The notes beneath the pieces were generated by a model, which was not told where the DNA came from, searched no databases, and worked only from the letters and a program-made list of their open reading frames with translations. Shown here piece by piece: positions 42,289 to 52,387 of a stretch of DNA of 64,000 bases (position 1 is its first letter; every line of letters starts with the position of its first letter). This stretch comes from JBBQVS01 sp964250765 (GTDB lineage Bacteria > Chloroflexota > Ktedonobacteria > Ktedonobacterales > Ktedonobacteraceae): the NCBI GenBank assembly GCA_964250765.1, contig CAXUHF010000004.1:17981-81980 (forward strand), in the 5' to 3' direction. A program made the position numbers and the translations under genes.

Positions 42289-43098
42289 TTATGGCTTCAA
42301 GTACTGCTTCACTTTTTCACGAACAATCTCTGCCATTTCTTTCGGCATAGTTGCGTATGGAGCGTGAGCACTGTTGATCCAGGTGACAGGGCGATTTCCG
42401 CGAGCAGCAGTCGTTTGATTCGCTGCCGTCAACCAGGAAGGCGTCCAGGTCCCAATAGTGAAGTCAACGGGAGCCATGTGCGCAAAATCTTCCTCGAAGT
42501 ACTGTCCCATATCAACCGTCCCACGATAATATTGCCCCCAGTAGGCACTATTTTTCGCTATGCTTGCGCGTTGGACCGTGTTCATAATATATTCGCTCCC
42601 CTCTGGTGTCCCAAACATCGTAATGGATAAGATCGTCAATGGATCCCCCATTTTAGGAGAGAAAGTGGACATCGTTTGAAAGTACTCAAAGCCAGCATTT
42701 TTAATGGGTGTATCCGCCTGTAATGCCGCCTCATGGACAATCCCATTTCTGGTAATATCTGGATGGAATTTGGCTAACGCGAGAACAGCCTGGCCTCCTG
42801 AACTCACTCCAAATGCCGAAATGGGTTTTTCGAGAGGGATTGCCTCAACAAGAGCTGCGATATCATCTGAGAATAATTCTGGAGTCACTGGGCGTGGAGA
42901 GGGATCGGGTGATCGCGATCCACCGCGCGGATCAAAGGTCACAACGGTGAACTCGTCTGCAAGAGAGTCCATCATTTTCTCATACGGACCACAATCATTG
43001 CTCCCATCAGGGACAAGCACAAGAGTTGGACCTTGCCCCATCATTTCACAGTAAAAATCCATTCCATTCGCATGGGTCATAAACGTCTTTTTTTCCAT
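42289..43098 (-). CDS. Alpha/beta hydrolase
   Basis: A 269-aa hydrolase. Start at ATG 43098 (MEKKTFMTHANG) with GAGAAGGG about 5 bases upstream; the longer frame adds an unconserved leader. The core shows LVLVPDGSNDCGPYEKMM, FDPRGGSRSPDP, the nucleophile elbow GVSSGGQA and HAPYATMPKEMAE with the catalytic His. The substrate is not known. Confidence 0.85.
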   Translation of the reverse strand: MEKKTFMTHANGMDFYCEMMGQGPTLVLVPDGSNDCGPYEKMMDSLADEFTVVTFDPRGGSRSPDPSPRPVTPELFSDDIAALVEAIPLEKPISAFGVSSGGQAVLALAKFHPDITRNGIVHEAALQADTPIKNAGFEYFQTMSTFSPKMGDPLTILSITMFGTPEGSEYIMNTVQRASIAKNSAYWGQYYRGTVDMGQYFEEDFAHMAPVDFTIGTWTPSWLTAANQTTAARGNRPVTWINSAHAPYATMPKEMAEIVREKVKQYLKP

Positions 43099-43314
43099 AA
43101 CGCCCTTCTCTTTCAGCGTTTCCATGCTTGCATTGTAAGTATGGAAACAGCATTTGTACACATAACTACTAATTGCTGGAGTTTTTCCCTTTGCCTCTAA
43201 CAGCCGAAGGTCATCCTCTTTCTCAAGACAAAGAATTCTGCTCGGTGTGTGTCTCCATTCTCCGTTCTCCAAAACCGACCATATTCAAGATGCGGTCAGC
43301 TTCAGAGACACTCT

Positions 43315-44259
43315 CTACGCCAGATGTAGAACAGCTTTGCCAATGAATTGTCGTTGCCGCAGGCGGTGCGCGACCTCACCAATGTCGTTCCAGGAAGCCT
43401 CCACCTCGATTGATGTCCGCAATTGCTGCCTAGCTACCAATTGCGCAAGCCAAGCCAGGTCTTCAGATCGAGGACGACGATCAACTTCTACATACATATT
43501 CAGCGCGTAGAGGGTCGCTCTTCCTGTACGGATGAGAGTGCCGAAATCTATGGTGGCCGACGATGATGCAGACCCACCCACAATAACGCAGGTTCCCCCC
43601 GTTGCCAGCAGTGGGATAGCATTCTCCAATGTCTTTCCACCTACCATGTCGATAATCAAGTCGTACGGGCCATAGGCACGTGCAGGCTGGATATCCTCCC
43701 CCAGGATCACCTCATTTGCTCCCACCTCACGTACCAACGCCTCATGGCGCGCCTGGCGAGCTGTGCCGACAACGTAGGCACCGCTGAGCCGCGCAAGTTG
43801 ATGCGCGAAGAGGCCCACTCCACCTGTGGAGCCGGTAATCAATACGCGCTTGTTCAGCAGAAGTCCGCCTTTCTCAAGGGCACGCAGCGCGGTGAGGCCA
43901 GCAACAGGGAGGGTTGCCGCCTGTGCAAATGTCACGCTAGTGGGAAGTTCGGCTAGTCTGTCCGTTGGAACCGCCACCTGCTCCGCCCACGCACCTGCAC
44001 CAACACTACCCACCACCCGACTTCCGACCTTTGGTCCTGTCCCATCAGCCGCTTGCGCAAGAACAGTTCCGGCTAGGTCCCAACCAGGACGCCAGCCCGC
44101 TCCAAAGTGCATGGCCCCCAGTGCCTCTCCTCGATTCAAAGAAATGGTTGCAACCTGAACAAGTGCTTCTGACGGGCGGAATTGGGGTGCATCAACCTCT
44201 TTGATGGCAAGCCGCCCTGGAACTTCGGGATCAACGACGACCGCACGTATAGAACTCAT
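43315..44259 (-). CDS. MDR-family quinone oxidoreductase
   Basis: A 314-aa medium-chain reductase without zinc ligands. Marks: LNRGEALGAM, PGWDLAGTVL, GAWAEQVAVP and the cofactor fold GSTGGVGLFAHQLA. It probably reduces quinones or enones with NADPH. AAAAGGA precedes ATG. The TetR gene is divergent across two operator copies, so it likely controls this enzyme. Confidence 0.88.
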   Translation of the reverse strand: MSSIRAVVVDPEVPGRLAIKEVDAPQFRPSEALVQVATISLNRGEALGAMHFGAGWRPGWDLAGTVLAQAADGTGPKVGSRVVGSVGAGAWAEQVAVPTDRLAELPTSVTFAQAATLPVAGLTALRALEKGGLLLNKRVLITGSTGGVGLFAHQLARLSGAYVVGTARQARHEALVREVGANEVILGEDIQPARAYGPYDLIIDMVGGKTLENAIPLLATGGTCVIVGGSASSSATIDFGTLIRTGRATLYALNMYVEVDRRPRSEDLAWLAQLVARQQLRTSIEVEASWNDIGEVAHRLRQRQFIGKAVLHLA

Positions 44260-44331
44260 GTATCTCTTCCTTTTCTCTCAGAGCAATGACGTTTTCCAGG
44301 AATAGGGGTTCTGCCCCTCCAGGAGAAACAG

Positions 44332-44395
44332 TGATGTCAACCACTGTCATCACTAGTATAAGATATAATAGAAGTGATGTCAACTACTGTCATGA
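44332..44395. promoter_or_regulatory. Divergent promoter region with two TetR-type operators
   Basis: TGATGTCAACCACTGTCATCA (44332-44352) and a near copy, TGATGTCAACTACTGTCATGA (44375-44395), are each dyads. The copies are 43 bp apart, close to four helical turns. Between them TATAAT (44364-44369) faces the tetR gene and TATACTAG faces the quinone reductase. Confidence 0.75.
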
Positions 44396-44411
44396 AAGTC
44401 GAGGTGAATGT

Positions 44412-45005
44412 ATGAGCCGATGGAAACCTGATGCGAGGGATCGACTTGAGCAAGCAGCTCTGGACCTATACCGAGAACGCGGGTTTGAGCAGACAACAGT
44501 CGCGGAGATCGCTGAACGTGCTGGCCTTACCGAGCGCACATTTTTCCGCTACTTCGCTGACAAGCGCGAGGTGCTGTTCGGGGATCAGGACAGACTGCAC
44601 GATATCTACGTGAGTGCTATCGCCAACGCACTTGCTTCCGCCACACCGATCGAGGCAGTTGCCGCGGCCTTTGAGGCGGTCGCTCCTTTGTTCCAGGGGC
44701 GCTACGAACTCGCCCGGCAGCGCCAGAGCGTGATTGGTGCAAACCCGGAACTTCAAGAACGCGAACTGCTGAAGCGTGCATCCCTGGCCTCCGTGATAGC
44801 CGATGCACTACGGAGACGCGGCGTGACCAATCCTGCTGCAAACCTCAGCGCAGAAATCGGCGTCATCGCGTTCAGTACAGCGTTCGCTCGCTGGGTTAGC
44901 GACCCTGACGAGCAAGACCTGTCACAACTCATCGGAGAGTCTCTTGCTCAACTCAAGCTCATCATTATCGGCGAAGCATCAACCGGGTCATTTCCTCAAG
45001 CGTAG
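44412..45005 (+). CDS. TetR-family transcriptional regulator
   Basis: A 197-aa regulator starting at ATG 44412 (MSRWKPDARDRLEQAALDLY) with GAGGTG 8 bases upstream. HTH: GFEQTTVAEIAERAGLTERTFFRYFADKREVLFG, a standard TetR signature. It faces away from the quinone reductase, with two operators between. Confidence 0.9.
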   Translation: MSRWKPDARDRLEQAALDLYRERGFEQTTVAEIAERAGLTERTFFRYFADKREVLFGDQDRLHDIYVSAIANALASATPIEAVAAAFEAVAPLFQGRYELARQRQSVIGANPELQERELLKRASLASVIADALRRRGVTNPAANLSAEIGVIAFSTAFARWVSDPDEQDLSQLIGESLAQLKLIIIGEASTGSFPQA

Positions 45006-45108
45006 ATATCCCGGCTTATCAACGAGTTTTGCATCAACGGTTCAAACGCCATGATGAGTACTGAGTGAGCGCAAAGTTTTCAGTTATATGGTACATCGTA
45101 TCTTTTCG

Positions 45109-45894
45109 TTAGAAAAACACCGACAGGCCAAATAGGAGGAAAGTAGCTCTTAGAAGTCTCTTTTTCATTGTGTTGACATATGGGTCCACTTTACTTTGCA
45201 TTTCATCATACGCCCAATAAATACGATGTTCAGGAGGAAAAGATAGCTTATATAGTATCCGAAAAAATTCTTTCGGTAAGTCTTGAGCTTCGTCAACTAA
45301 AATAAAGTCATACTCAGAAAGTATAGGTAACTGTAGTGCCTTGATACAACATGTTTGAAGAGGGTCTTGTACCTTATTAATACCTTTCGCCTCACTAAGA
45401 GTAAGAGGAGAGACACCAGAACGTCCACAGGGTCTCCATCCACCCCATGCATGTCTCACATGTAATTGATCCCAGTTAGGATCAGTACCACTATGCTCTC
45501 TATATGTTTTAGTAATAAGTTCTTTAACTTGATTATAAAGACTTTGTGTGTTAAACGTGAAAAGAATTTTCTTTTCTGGCTCTTTAATATGGATTTGCGC
45601 AGCTTTCATTGCAAGTAAAATTGTTTTACCTGTTCCTGCTAAACCACGAATACGTTGAGGGCTTGGTGCTACTTGGAGTGCTACTGCTTCCTGCTCATCA
45701 TCCAAAGATGCAACTTGCTTATCTAACTCTCTAATAGCTGCACCCAGTGTTGCTATATCTTTTCGAGGTGTGTTTAATGGTTTATGAAGGCTTGTCGCGC
45801 CCTGAATAACTGCTCTTGTAAGAGTAAATTCTTCATCTGACAAAACATGTTCTAGTGGATGATGAAGTGCTTGTGTATCTCCACCTTTCCACAA
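45109..45894 (-). pseudogene. UvrD/AAA_19-type superfamily 1 helicase fragment
   Basis: 261 residues of a UvrD-like helicase: Walker A GLAGTGKTILLAMKAA and Walker B DFILVDEAQDLP are present, but the usual N-terminal NERD-like region is cut and the C-terminal helicase motifs after YDEMQS are lost; the end (LLRATFLLFGLSVFF) is unconserved. Base composition is AT-richer than the neighbours. It is a remnant behind gyrB. Confidence 0.65.
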
Positions 45895-45895
45895 A

Positions 45896-45928
45896 ATGAG
45901 AAGATTGTAGTAACTGCAATCTTCTCAT
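45896..45928 (-). terminator. gyrB terminator
   Basis: ATGAGAAGATTG, nine bases, CAATCTTCTCAT, with an A/T-rich tail, about 20 bases behind the gyrB stop. Confidence 0.75.
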
Positions 45929-45948
45929 CTTTAAGTACTAATTCATTT

Positions 45949-47988
45949 TTATATATCCAAGTTCGCGCTTTTGGCGTGACTCTCAATAAATCTTTTACGA
46001 GGAGCTACTTCGTCGCCCATGAGCATATTGAAGATTTTGTCGGCTTCTATGGCCTCTTCAATGCCCACCTGTAAGATGGTACGTTTGGCAGGGTCCATTG
46101 TGGTATCCCATAAAGTTTCGGGATTCATTTCGCCGAGACCTTTGTAACGTCCAACCTCCGGCTCTTTACCACTGTGTGAGGCTTTGTACTCTTCGACAAT
46201 CACATCACGCTCTTCATCTGTGTAGACATAACGCGTCTGCTTGCCAACCTTGACGTGAAAGAGTGGAGGCTGTGCAATAAACAGGTGTCCATTATTGATG
46301 ATATCGGGCATGTGACGGAAAAAGAATGTGAGCAACAAAGTACGAATGTGTGCGCCATCAACGTCAGCGTCGCACATGATAACGATGCGTCCATAACGCA
46401 ATTTCGCCAAGTTGAAGTGTTCATCAATACCAACACCGATAGCGGTAATGATATTTTTGACCTCTTCACTCTTGAGCACTCTATCCAGCCCGACACGCTC
46501 AACGTTCAAGATTTTACCACGAAGCGGTAGTATTGCTTGGAAGTGACGATCACGTCCTTGTTTAGCTGAGCCACCAGCACTATCTCCCTCAACCAGGTAC
46601 AGTTCACAACGGTCGGGGTTGCGCTCGGAGCAGTCGGCGAGTTTGCCTGGAAGTGTTGTATCCAATACATTTTTTCGTTGTACGAGGTCGCGTGCGGCAC
46701 GGGCGGCTTCACGTGCTTTGGCGGAGAGTAGACACTTCTCGATGATGGCTTTAGCCTCGCTCGGCGTCTCTTCCAGGTAGCGCGTGAGCATTTCTGCTGT
46801 GATGGTCTCGACGACTGGTCGCACCTCGGCGTTATTGAGTTTGCTTTTGGTCTGTGCCTCAAACTGAGGATTAGGTATCTTGACGCTGACAACGGCAGTC
46901 AAACCCTGACGCACATCATCGCCTGTGAGGTTGCCATCCTTTTCTTTCAGGATGTTAGCCTTACGAGCGTAGTCGTTAAGTGTACGGGTGAGCGCACTAC
47001 GAAAGCCAGTGATGTGCATGCCACCGTCGATAGTATTGATGCCATTCGCAAACGAGAATTCGGTGCAGGTCCAGCTATCATTATATTGTACTGCTAGCTC
47101 AACCTTCATTCCATCGATTTCACGAATTGTGCTGACAGGACGCGCTTGCAACTTGGCGCGGTTCTTGTTCAGATAGCGCACGAACGAGACCAACCCACCT
47201 TCAAAGTAGAAGGTTGCTTCACGATCATCACGCTCATCAATAAGAGCAATGGTAAGCCCACGGTTGAGATAGGCCATTTCGCGGAAACGTTGCTCAAGAA
47301 TGTCGAAACTAAAGTCGCGTGTCTCCATCACAGTGAGGTCGGGAAGAAAGGATGTTTCGGTTCCTGTTCCTTCAGCGGGGCCAGCATCCAACAATGCCGT
47401 CACAGGTATACCTTTTTCGTAGCGTTGTCGCCACAATCGTCCCTCACGTTTTACGTCAACCTGACACCATTCCGAGAGGGCATTGACGACGGAGACACCA
47501 ACACCGTGAAGACCACTACTAATTTGATAGCCACCACCTCCGAACTTGCCACCAGCATGGAGGACGGTCATAACAACTTCAACCGTAGACATTCCTGGAC
47601 GCTGGTGATGTTCGTCCACTGGAATACCGCGTCCATTATCGCTGATCGTCACAGAACTATCGGCGTGGATGATGACGCGCACAGTATCAGCTTCGCCCGC
47701 CATTACCTCATCAATACTATTGTCAACAACTTCATAAATGAGATGGTGCAAGCCACGCTGATCCGTTGCGCCAATATACATACCTGGACGCACACGTACA
47801 GCCTCTAAGCCTTCGAGAATCTGAATATTCTGTCCACCATAGCCACCATCACGACTGCCGTTAATTGCCTTTTTTCCGTTTCCATTATTACCATCATTGC
47901 CCGTTTGCGTTTCTGGTGGAGTATTTTCGCCAGGGTCATTATTAGAGGGGAGTTGTTCTGCAATCATAGATTCTCTTGCTTTCGCCAT
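45949..47988 (-). CDS. gyrB: DNA gyrase subunit B
   Basis: A 679-aa type II topoisomerase ATPase subunit. A polar N-terminal extension of about 50 residues (rich in N, G and P) precedes RVRPGMYIG. The ATP-binding domain has VDNSIDE, DNGRGIPV and GLHGVGVSVVNALS; the toprim domain has YLVEGDSAGGSA and MCDADVDGAHIRTLLLTF; the C-terminus has VGRYKGLGEMNPETLW. It supercoils DNA together with GyrA, whose gene is not nearby. ParE is the alternative, but the gyrase signature and the tail fit GyrB. Confidence 0.92.
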   Translation of the reverse strand: MAKARESMIAEQLPSNNDPGENTPPETQTGNDGNNGNGKKAINGSRDGGYGGQNIQILEGLEAVRVRPGMYIGATDQRGLHHLIYEVVDNSIDEVMAGEADTVRVIIHADSSVTISDNGRGIPVDEHHQRPGMSTVEVVMTVLHAGGKFGGGGYQISSGLHGVGVSVVNALSEWCQVDVKREGRLWRQRYEKGIPVTALLDAGPAEGTGTETSFLPDLTVMETRDFSFDILEQRFREMAYLNRGLTIALIDERDDREATFYFEGGLVSFVRYLNKNRAKLQARPVSTIREIDGMKVELAVQYNDSWTCTEFSFANGINTIDGGMHITGFRSALTRTLNDYARKANILKEKDGNLTGDDVRQGLTAVVSVKIPNPQFEAQTKSKLNNAEVRPVVETITAEMLTRYLEETPSEAKAIIEKCLLSAKAREAARAARDLVQRKNVLDTTLPGKLADCSERNPDRCELYLVEGDSAGGSAKQGRDRHFQAILPLRGKILNVERVGLDRVLKSEEVKNIITAIGVGIDEHFNLAKLRYGRIVIMCDADVDGAHIRTLLLTFFFRHMPDIINNGHLFIAQPPLFHVKVGKQTRYVYTDEERDVIVEEYKASHSGKEPEVGRYKGLGEMNPETLWDTTMDPAKRTILQVGIEEAIEADKIFNMLMGDEVAPRKRFIESHAKSANLDI

Positions 47989-48245
47989 AGCACCATAATT
48001 CCTTTTAATTCAATAGCCATAATGATGGAAGATGCGATACAGGGATGCTACCCAACAAGTGTCAGGAGCGCATGACAACAACGCACCTCCCTGCTTCTCT
48101 GCTACATAGCCCTGAACGTGTGATGTTCAAGTAGTATATACATGAGAAGAAGGCAGATGTATGCGGTGGGCTAGACCGCACCTGTGGTATTATATTCTGA
48201 TACAGCCTGGAAAATGTGGTAACACTACTACGTTTTCGTCCCATC

Positions 48246-48273
48246 ATTATACCACATTATGCTCAAAAAACAA
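48246..48273 (-). promoter_or_regulatory. Probable gyrB promoter
   Basis: On the minus strand TGGTATAAT gives an extended -10 (48254-48246), with TTGTTT 16 bases upstream. It would give an about 250-base leader before gyrB, in which I see no gene. Confidence 0.45.
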
Positions 48274-48285
48274 AACTAAGAAACC

Positions 48286-48340
48286 AAAAGAAATGTGTAT
48301 GTAACATTGTAGTTGACAATGTTACATACACATTTCTTTT
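48286..48340. terminator. Terminator of the zinc-ribbon gene
   Basis: Perfect 25-base arms (AAAAGAAATGTGTATGTAAC then ATTGT) with a loop of five bases. It is 10 bases behind the stop of the minus-strand gene. Confidence 0.8.
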
Positions 48341-48350
48341 ATCAGTTCAT

Positions 48351-48923
48351 TTACTCGCGGTAACGACCTCCACCAACTTGCCCACTCACAGGCATGCCGT
48401 TAGCACCTTGCATTGCTGCCATATTAGGGACACCGGGCATGGACGCTCCTCCAACGTTTGTAGCACAATAGGGGCAGAAGGTCCAGCGCAGTTCAAGAAG
48501 TCGCTCACACTTAGGACATGCGCGTTTGAGCTTTTGACTACAGGAGGGGCAGACCTGAAAGTCAGACTCGATGCGCGCATGACAATTGGAGCATGTTTGA
48601 CGCTCGGTCATCTCTGCAAGCAACGACTCTTCTTCTAGCTGACGCTCATAAATTTCCGCGAGCGTCTGACGAGGACGTAAAATCATATAGATGAACAATC
48701 CACCGACGAAGAATGCGGCGACTAGCACGGTGGCAAGAATTTGCGATATCATGTCCTGTGTGCGCGAACGAATATCGCGGAACGTCCAAATGATTAAGCT
48801 CAACCAGAAGATAACGACAAACGCTACTGTACACCCAATAAGTGGCCCCACAAACCCTTGCAGCGTGTTAAGAATGTTTCCACCTGAGCCGGTGGCGGCA
48901 ATGACTAGTGTATAGGTATTCAC
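48351..48923 (-). CDS. Membrane protein with C-terminal double zinc ribbon
   Basis: About 190 aa from GTG 48923, behind AAGGGGG. Two membrane helices (near residues 20-45 and 65-85) are followed by a cytoplasmic region with two zinc ribbons: CSNCHARIESDFQVCPSC and CPKCERLLELRWTFCPYC. It ends in a G/M/P-rich tail. Its function is unknown; such proteins often act as scaffolds. The start is uncertain. Confidence 0.7.
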   Translation of the reverse strand: MNTYTLVIAATGSGGNILNTLQGFVGPLIGCTVAFVVIFWLSLIIWTFRDIRSRTQDMISQILATVLVAAFFVGGLFIYMILRPRQTLAEIYERQLEEESLLAEMTERQTCSNCHARIESDFQVCPSCSQKLKRACPKCERLLELRWTFCPYCATNVGGASMPGVPNMAAMQGANGMPVSGQVGGGRYRE

Positions 48924-49077
48924 AGGACAGAAGCCCCCTTCATAGGATAGAGAATATTGGTACGTATAAAGAAAGATACAAGTATGCTGTATCACGCTCA
49001 AACTATTTTATCTACATGCACACTACAACGTATCGCATTAAAAGAAGACGACAGTATAGGACTATAGGCATAGCTGA

Positions 49078-52000
49078 CTACTCAAACACAAGCGTTATTA
49101 TGCCCCCGCTCCGTATAGTCACCTCGACTGTTTGCGCATCCGATGGAGTAGATGCCATGAGTTCTTGACGCTCCTCCAGTAAGTTTGTCATATATGCTTG
49201 TACGAAGGCAACCCCTGATTGGATTTTGGCAGTAACAGTATCGGACAATGGATTGTAGACACGAACGACAAACCCACGTCCATCATTACTGCGTTTTACC
49301 GCACTCACAACCAACGAGCGCGGTTCGACTTCCACAAAGGTCGCTTGCGCTGGCAGCGACCCGTCGTGTTGCTCTGTAACAACTGCCCGTGTATGAAGCG
49401 GAACGTTGAACGCTTGCGCCTCTCGTAACACCCGTGCTTCATCAGCTTGCCATGTACCGATATGTGGAATGAGCGCATAATCGAACTCATGCTGGCCCAA
49501 GCACTGCGCTTCTGGCGTATGTTCCATCGGTCCCGCTTGTCCACGTCGTGTCGAGAGGTCGCCGCGTGAGAGCCACTCCACACAACGAAGCAGCGTTACC
49601 GCTACCGCCATCGAGTTTCTGTCTGTATTATCTGGTACCACTTCATATTCTGGCAGGCCACGATTAAGGACCGCTAGCCCACTCGTGCCATCACTTACAT
49701 CTACAAAGCGTTTCTGTGGAAATACATTAACGGGTGTCTCAATCCATTCCGCGACATCTTCCGGGATAGCTTGTACAACGGGACGCGTTCGGACCTCGAA
49801 CGTTCCCTCTGCTGACGCTTCTGTAACTTTATAAGGTATTGGAAAAAGAACACGCAAGCGGTGATCCTTAACTTTGTTCTCAACACTTGTATGTATATCA
49901 ATACGCTGTATGCCCGGAAGAAGTGTGATCGTACTCGTAATAGTACATATTGCCGTGCGTTCACTACGTTCGGTACGATTGACTGCACAGGATTCGGGAA
50001 GCGCGAGATGACTAGTAATCTGTAAAGCTACACTCAACGCATTAGCATGAACAACCTCAATCCTTGGTGGCTCAACTGGCTCAGATATCAACGCATCGTG
50101 TTCGGGTGGACAGTAGTTGTACAGGTCGCCAACATCGCCCCCATCTACAAAACGATTGAGACCTACCAAAACGTCACCTGTAGTTTTGTCTGTAATTGTC
50201 AAGGTGCCATCCTGTACATTTGCTTCTACATTATAGAACTCATTCTCAATACTATTCTGTCGGGCAAGAAGCATCAACTTTTGTTGCTGAGACTGTTCTT
50301 GCTCAGCACTCTCTTGCAGACCGCGTGGATAAAGCCAGAGGGTTGTATAGCCGTAGGCTGGCAGGTTTGTCGCAAGGAAATCTATGGTTTCGCGTGCCTG
50401 ATCGACCAACGATACCTCGAAGGTGTGAATATCCTCACGTGCCAAAAGATCGAGCATACGCTGTCCAGCGACGGTGATTTCTTGCTCGTTGACGACGACA
50501 CGCCCCTTTGGTGCGATCATAATTTCAATGGAGACAACGCCTGACGTATGAGCATCTTGTGGCGATAGCGAGTCATCTTGAATATGGACGCGTGAGATAA
50601 CCGAGGATTCGTAGGCTTCACCGAGAGTAGAAACGATGGTGCTGTGTGTGAGTTGTACGAGTTGTGTGGGTGAGGTAACGCCTGAAAGCATCACAACAGT
50701 GGCAAGCATTTCGCGTGCGAACGCTGATGAACCAATTTCTTGACGCCAACGTCTGACAACACGGTATGGAAGGTCTGTACCCTGCGCATCGACAATGACA
50801 GCGTTTTGTAGTGAACCTGGAAGTTGCACCTCTGCGCGAACTACTTCGGTACGAGGGCCTGGAGCAGGATTAAAGACGACAATTGGCACAGGCTCATGGC
50901 TAACATGGAGTGTAGGAAATGGTGCACGTGTATCTACTTTCTGCACAAGATACTGCATGGCCTGTTGTATGAGTTCTTCTGCAATCTGCTGGCTCTGCGC
51001 GAAACGAACGGCGTTCTCACGGTGTACCTGGTCAAGGCTACAACCGCAGATGCTATCGTGCGGATGATTTTGCAGGAGATACCGCCATGCTTGTCGTAGC
51101 AAACCTTGAGGATAGGTAGCACCATTTTTCCATGCCCATGCAGTAAGCGGTTCTACCCAATGCTCTAGCAAATGTTCCGTTGCTGTATTTTGCTGCTTCA
51201 TCCACATACGACTGGAGAGGACAGAGGGCAAGAGATGCGCATACTGGCTACTCCGCATTTCGCCTGTAAGCGTTTGAAGCGTATCTGCGGGAATATGCTG
51301 GCGAATCCGATTCAGGTAGTGTGGAAGAGTACCCAACTGCACAGTAATCGAGTTGTAGGACAGTGTACTCTCCTCTTGTAAAAGGTTTTGGCGTGAAGAA
51401 TCGAGTGTATGTAGCAGTTCGTTCGCGGCTTCAATGGTGGCTGGAAGGCCAGCTTGTACCTCTAAATGGTCAGAGCCGTTCATAAAAAGGAGCGTATGCG
51501 TACTGGCTTTAGGCAAAATATTAGCTATGAGCAATTCAACACGGGTTACAAATTCCTCTGGACTAAGCGGCATATGTCGTGCATTTGAGTAGCCGATGGG
51601 GTCCGCAAGATGGGCCACAAAGACCTTACTACCATCGGGGGCTTGCCAGTAAAACTCGCTCTTTTTCGCTTCAGCCCCAACACCACGCCAGAAGACCGCG
51701 TTGTCGATACCAACACCTTGTAGTATTTGTGGCAGTTGGGCGATGTGACCAAAGCTGTCAGGAACATAGCCGACATACATTGGATTGCCAAAATCGGTCG
51801 CTTGCCGCAGACCAACCTGCAAATTGCGGATAAGCGACTCGCCACTCACAAGAAATTCATCAGGCTGCACATACCACGGACCAACGAAAATGCGACCAGA
51901 GCGAATATGGCGGCGTAGTCGCTCTTCCTGTTCCGGTTGTATTTCTAAATAGTCGTCCAGGACAATGGTTTGTCCATCGAGCATAAAGTAGGAAAAGGTG

Positions 52001-52134
52001 TCGTCGGAGTCCAGGATGTCAAGCAACTTATCAACAGCTTGTACGAGGCGAACACGAAATTGCTGAAAGGTCTGATACCATTCGCGGTCCCAATGCGTAT
52101 GCGGCACAAGAAGAATGGTGAGTTGCTGAATCAT
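49078..52134 (-). CDS. GH38 alpha-mannosidase
   Basis: A 1018-aa retaining alpha-mannosidase. The GH38 catalytic part opens with LVPHTHWDREWYQTF (zinc ligands), then GYVPDSFGHIAQ with the nucleophile Asp, and NHPHDSICGCSLDQVH. The middle helices and the long beta-rich C-terminal half are as in the family. It hydrolyses alpha-mannosides; the 2-O-mannosylglycerate hydrolase MngB belongs to the same family, so turnover of the mannosylglycerate made by mpgS is possible. No signal peptide is seen, so it is cytoplasmic. AAGGAG precedes ATG. Confidence 0.93.
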   Translation of the reverse strand: MIQQLTILLVPHTHWDREWYQTFQQFRVRLVQAVDKLLDILDSDDTFSYFMLDGQTIVLDDYLEIQPEQEERLRRHIRSGRIFVGPWYVQPDEFLVSGESLIRNLQVGLRQATDFGNPMYVGYVPDSFGHIAQLPQILQGVGIDNAVFWRGVGAEAKKSEFYWQAPDGSKVFVAHLADPIGYSNARHMPLSPEEFVTRVELLIANILPKASTHTLLFMNGSDHLEVQAGLPATIEAANELLHTLDSSRQNLLQEESTLSYNSITVQLGTLPHYLNRIRQHIPADTLQTLTGEMRSSQYAHLLPSVLSSRMWMKQQNTATEHLLEHWVEPLTAWAWKNGATYPQGLLRQAWRYLLQNHPHDSICGCSLDQVHRENAVRFAQSQQIAEELIQQAMQYLVQKVDTRAPFPTLHVSHEPVPIVVFNPAPGPRTEVVRAEVQLPGSLQNAVIVDAQGTDLPYRVVRRWRQEIGSSAFAREMLATVVMLSGVTSPTQLVQLTHSTIVSTLGEAYESSVISRVHIQDDSLSPQDAHTSGVVSIEIMIAPKGRVVVNEQEITVAGQRMLDLLAREDIHTFEVSLVDQARETIDFLATNLPAYGYTTLWLYPRGLQESAEQEQSQQQKLMLLARQNSIENEFYNVEANVQDGTLTITDKTTGDVLVGLNRFVDGGDVGDLYNYCPPEHDALISEPVEPPRIEVVHANALSVALQITSHLALPESCAVNRTERSERTAICTITSTITLLPGIQRIDIHTSVENKVKDHRLRVLFPIPYKVTEASAEGTFEVRTRPVVQAIPEDVAEWIETPVNVFPQKRFVDVSDGTSGLAVLNRGLPEYEVVPDNTDRNSMAVAVTLLRCVEWLSRGDLSTRRGQAGPMEHTPEAQCLGQHEFDYALIPHIGTWQADEARVLREAQAFNVPLHTRAVVTEQHDGSLPAQATFVEVEPRSLVVSAVKRSNDGRGFVVRVYNPLSDTVTAKIQSGVAFVQAYMTNLLEERQELMASTPSDAQTVEVTIRSGGIITLVFE

Positions 52135-52387
52135 GATGCTCCTTAGATAACAGTGAGAGGCACAAGGTCTACATTGTATAAGGGCTTAGCGGTGTTGAAG
52201 AGTATTATACACTGATACCGTATTACATATCAACGTGTTTAGAGGTGATGAGAAGGCTTTATAAGCGGCTTTACATAAATTTTAGAAAGTCTTGAGAGCA
52301 GAACTAACTAATACCGATATATAATCTCAACAACTAATATGATATACTAGATAAGATGCACTTTCATATTATATGAGGGAGTATCCA

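Noticed and set aside
45109..45894. A complete helicase gene next to gyrB
   Set aside because: Motifs after Walker B are missing and the C-terminal residues are unconserved.
47146..47808. Open frame of 220 codons on the plus strand
   Set aside because: It is antisense to the conserved ATPase domain of gyrB; composition follows gyrB codon positions.
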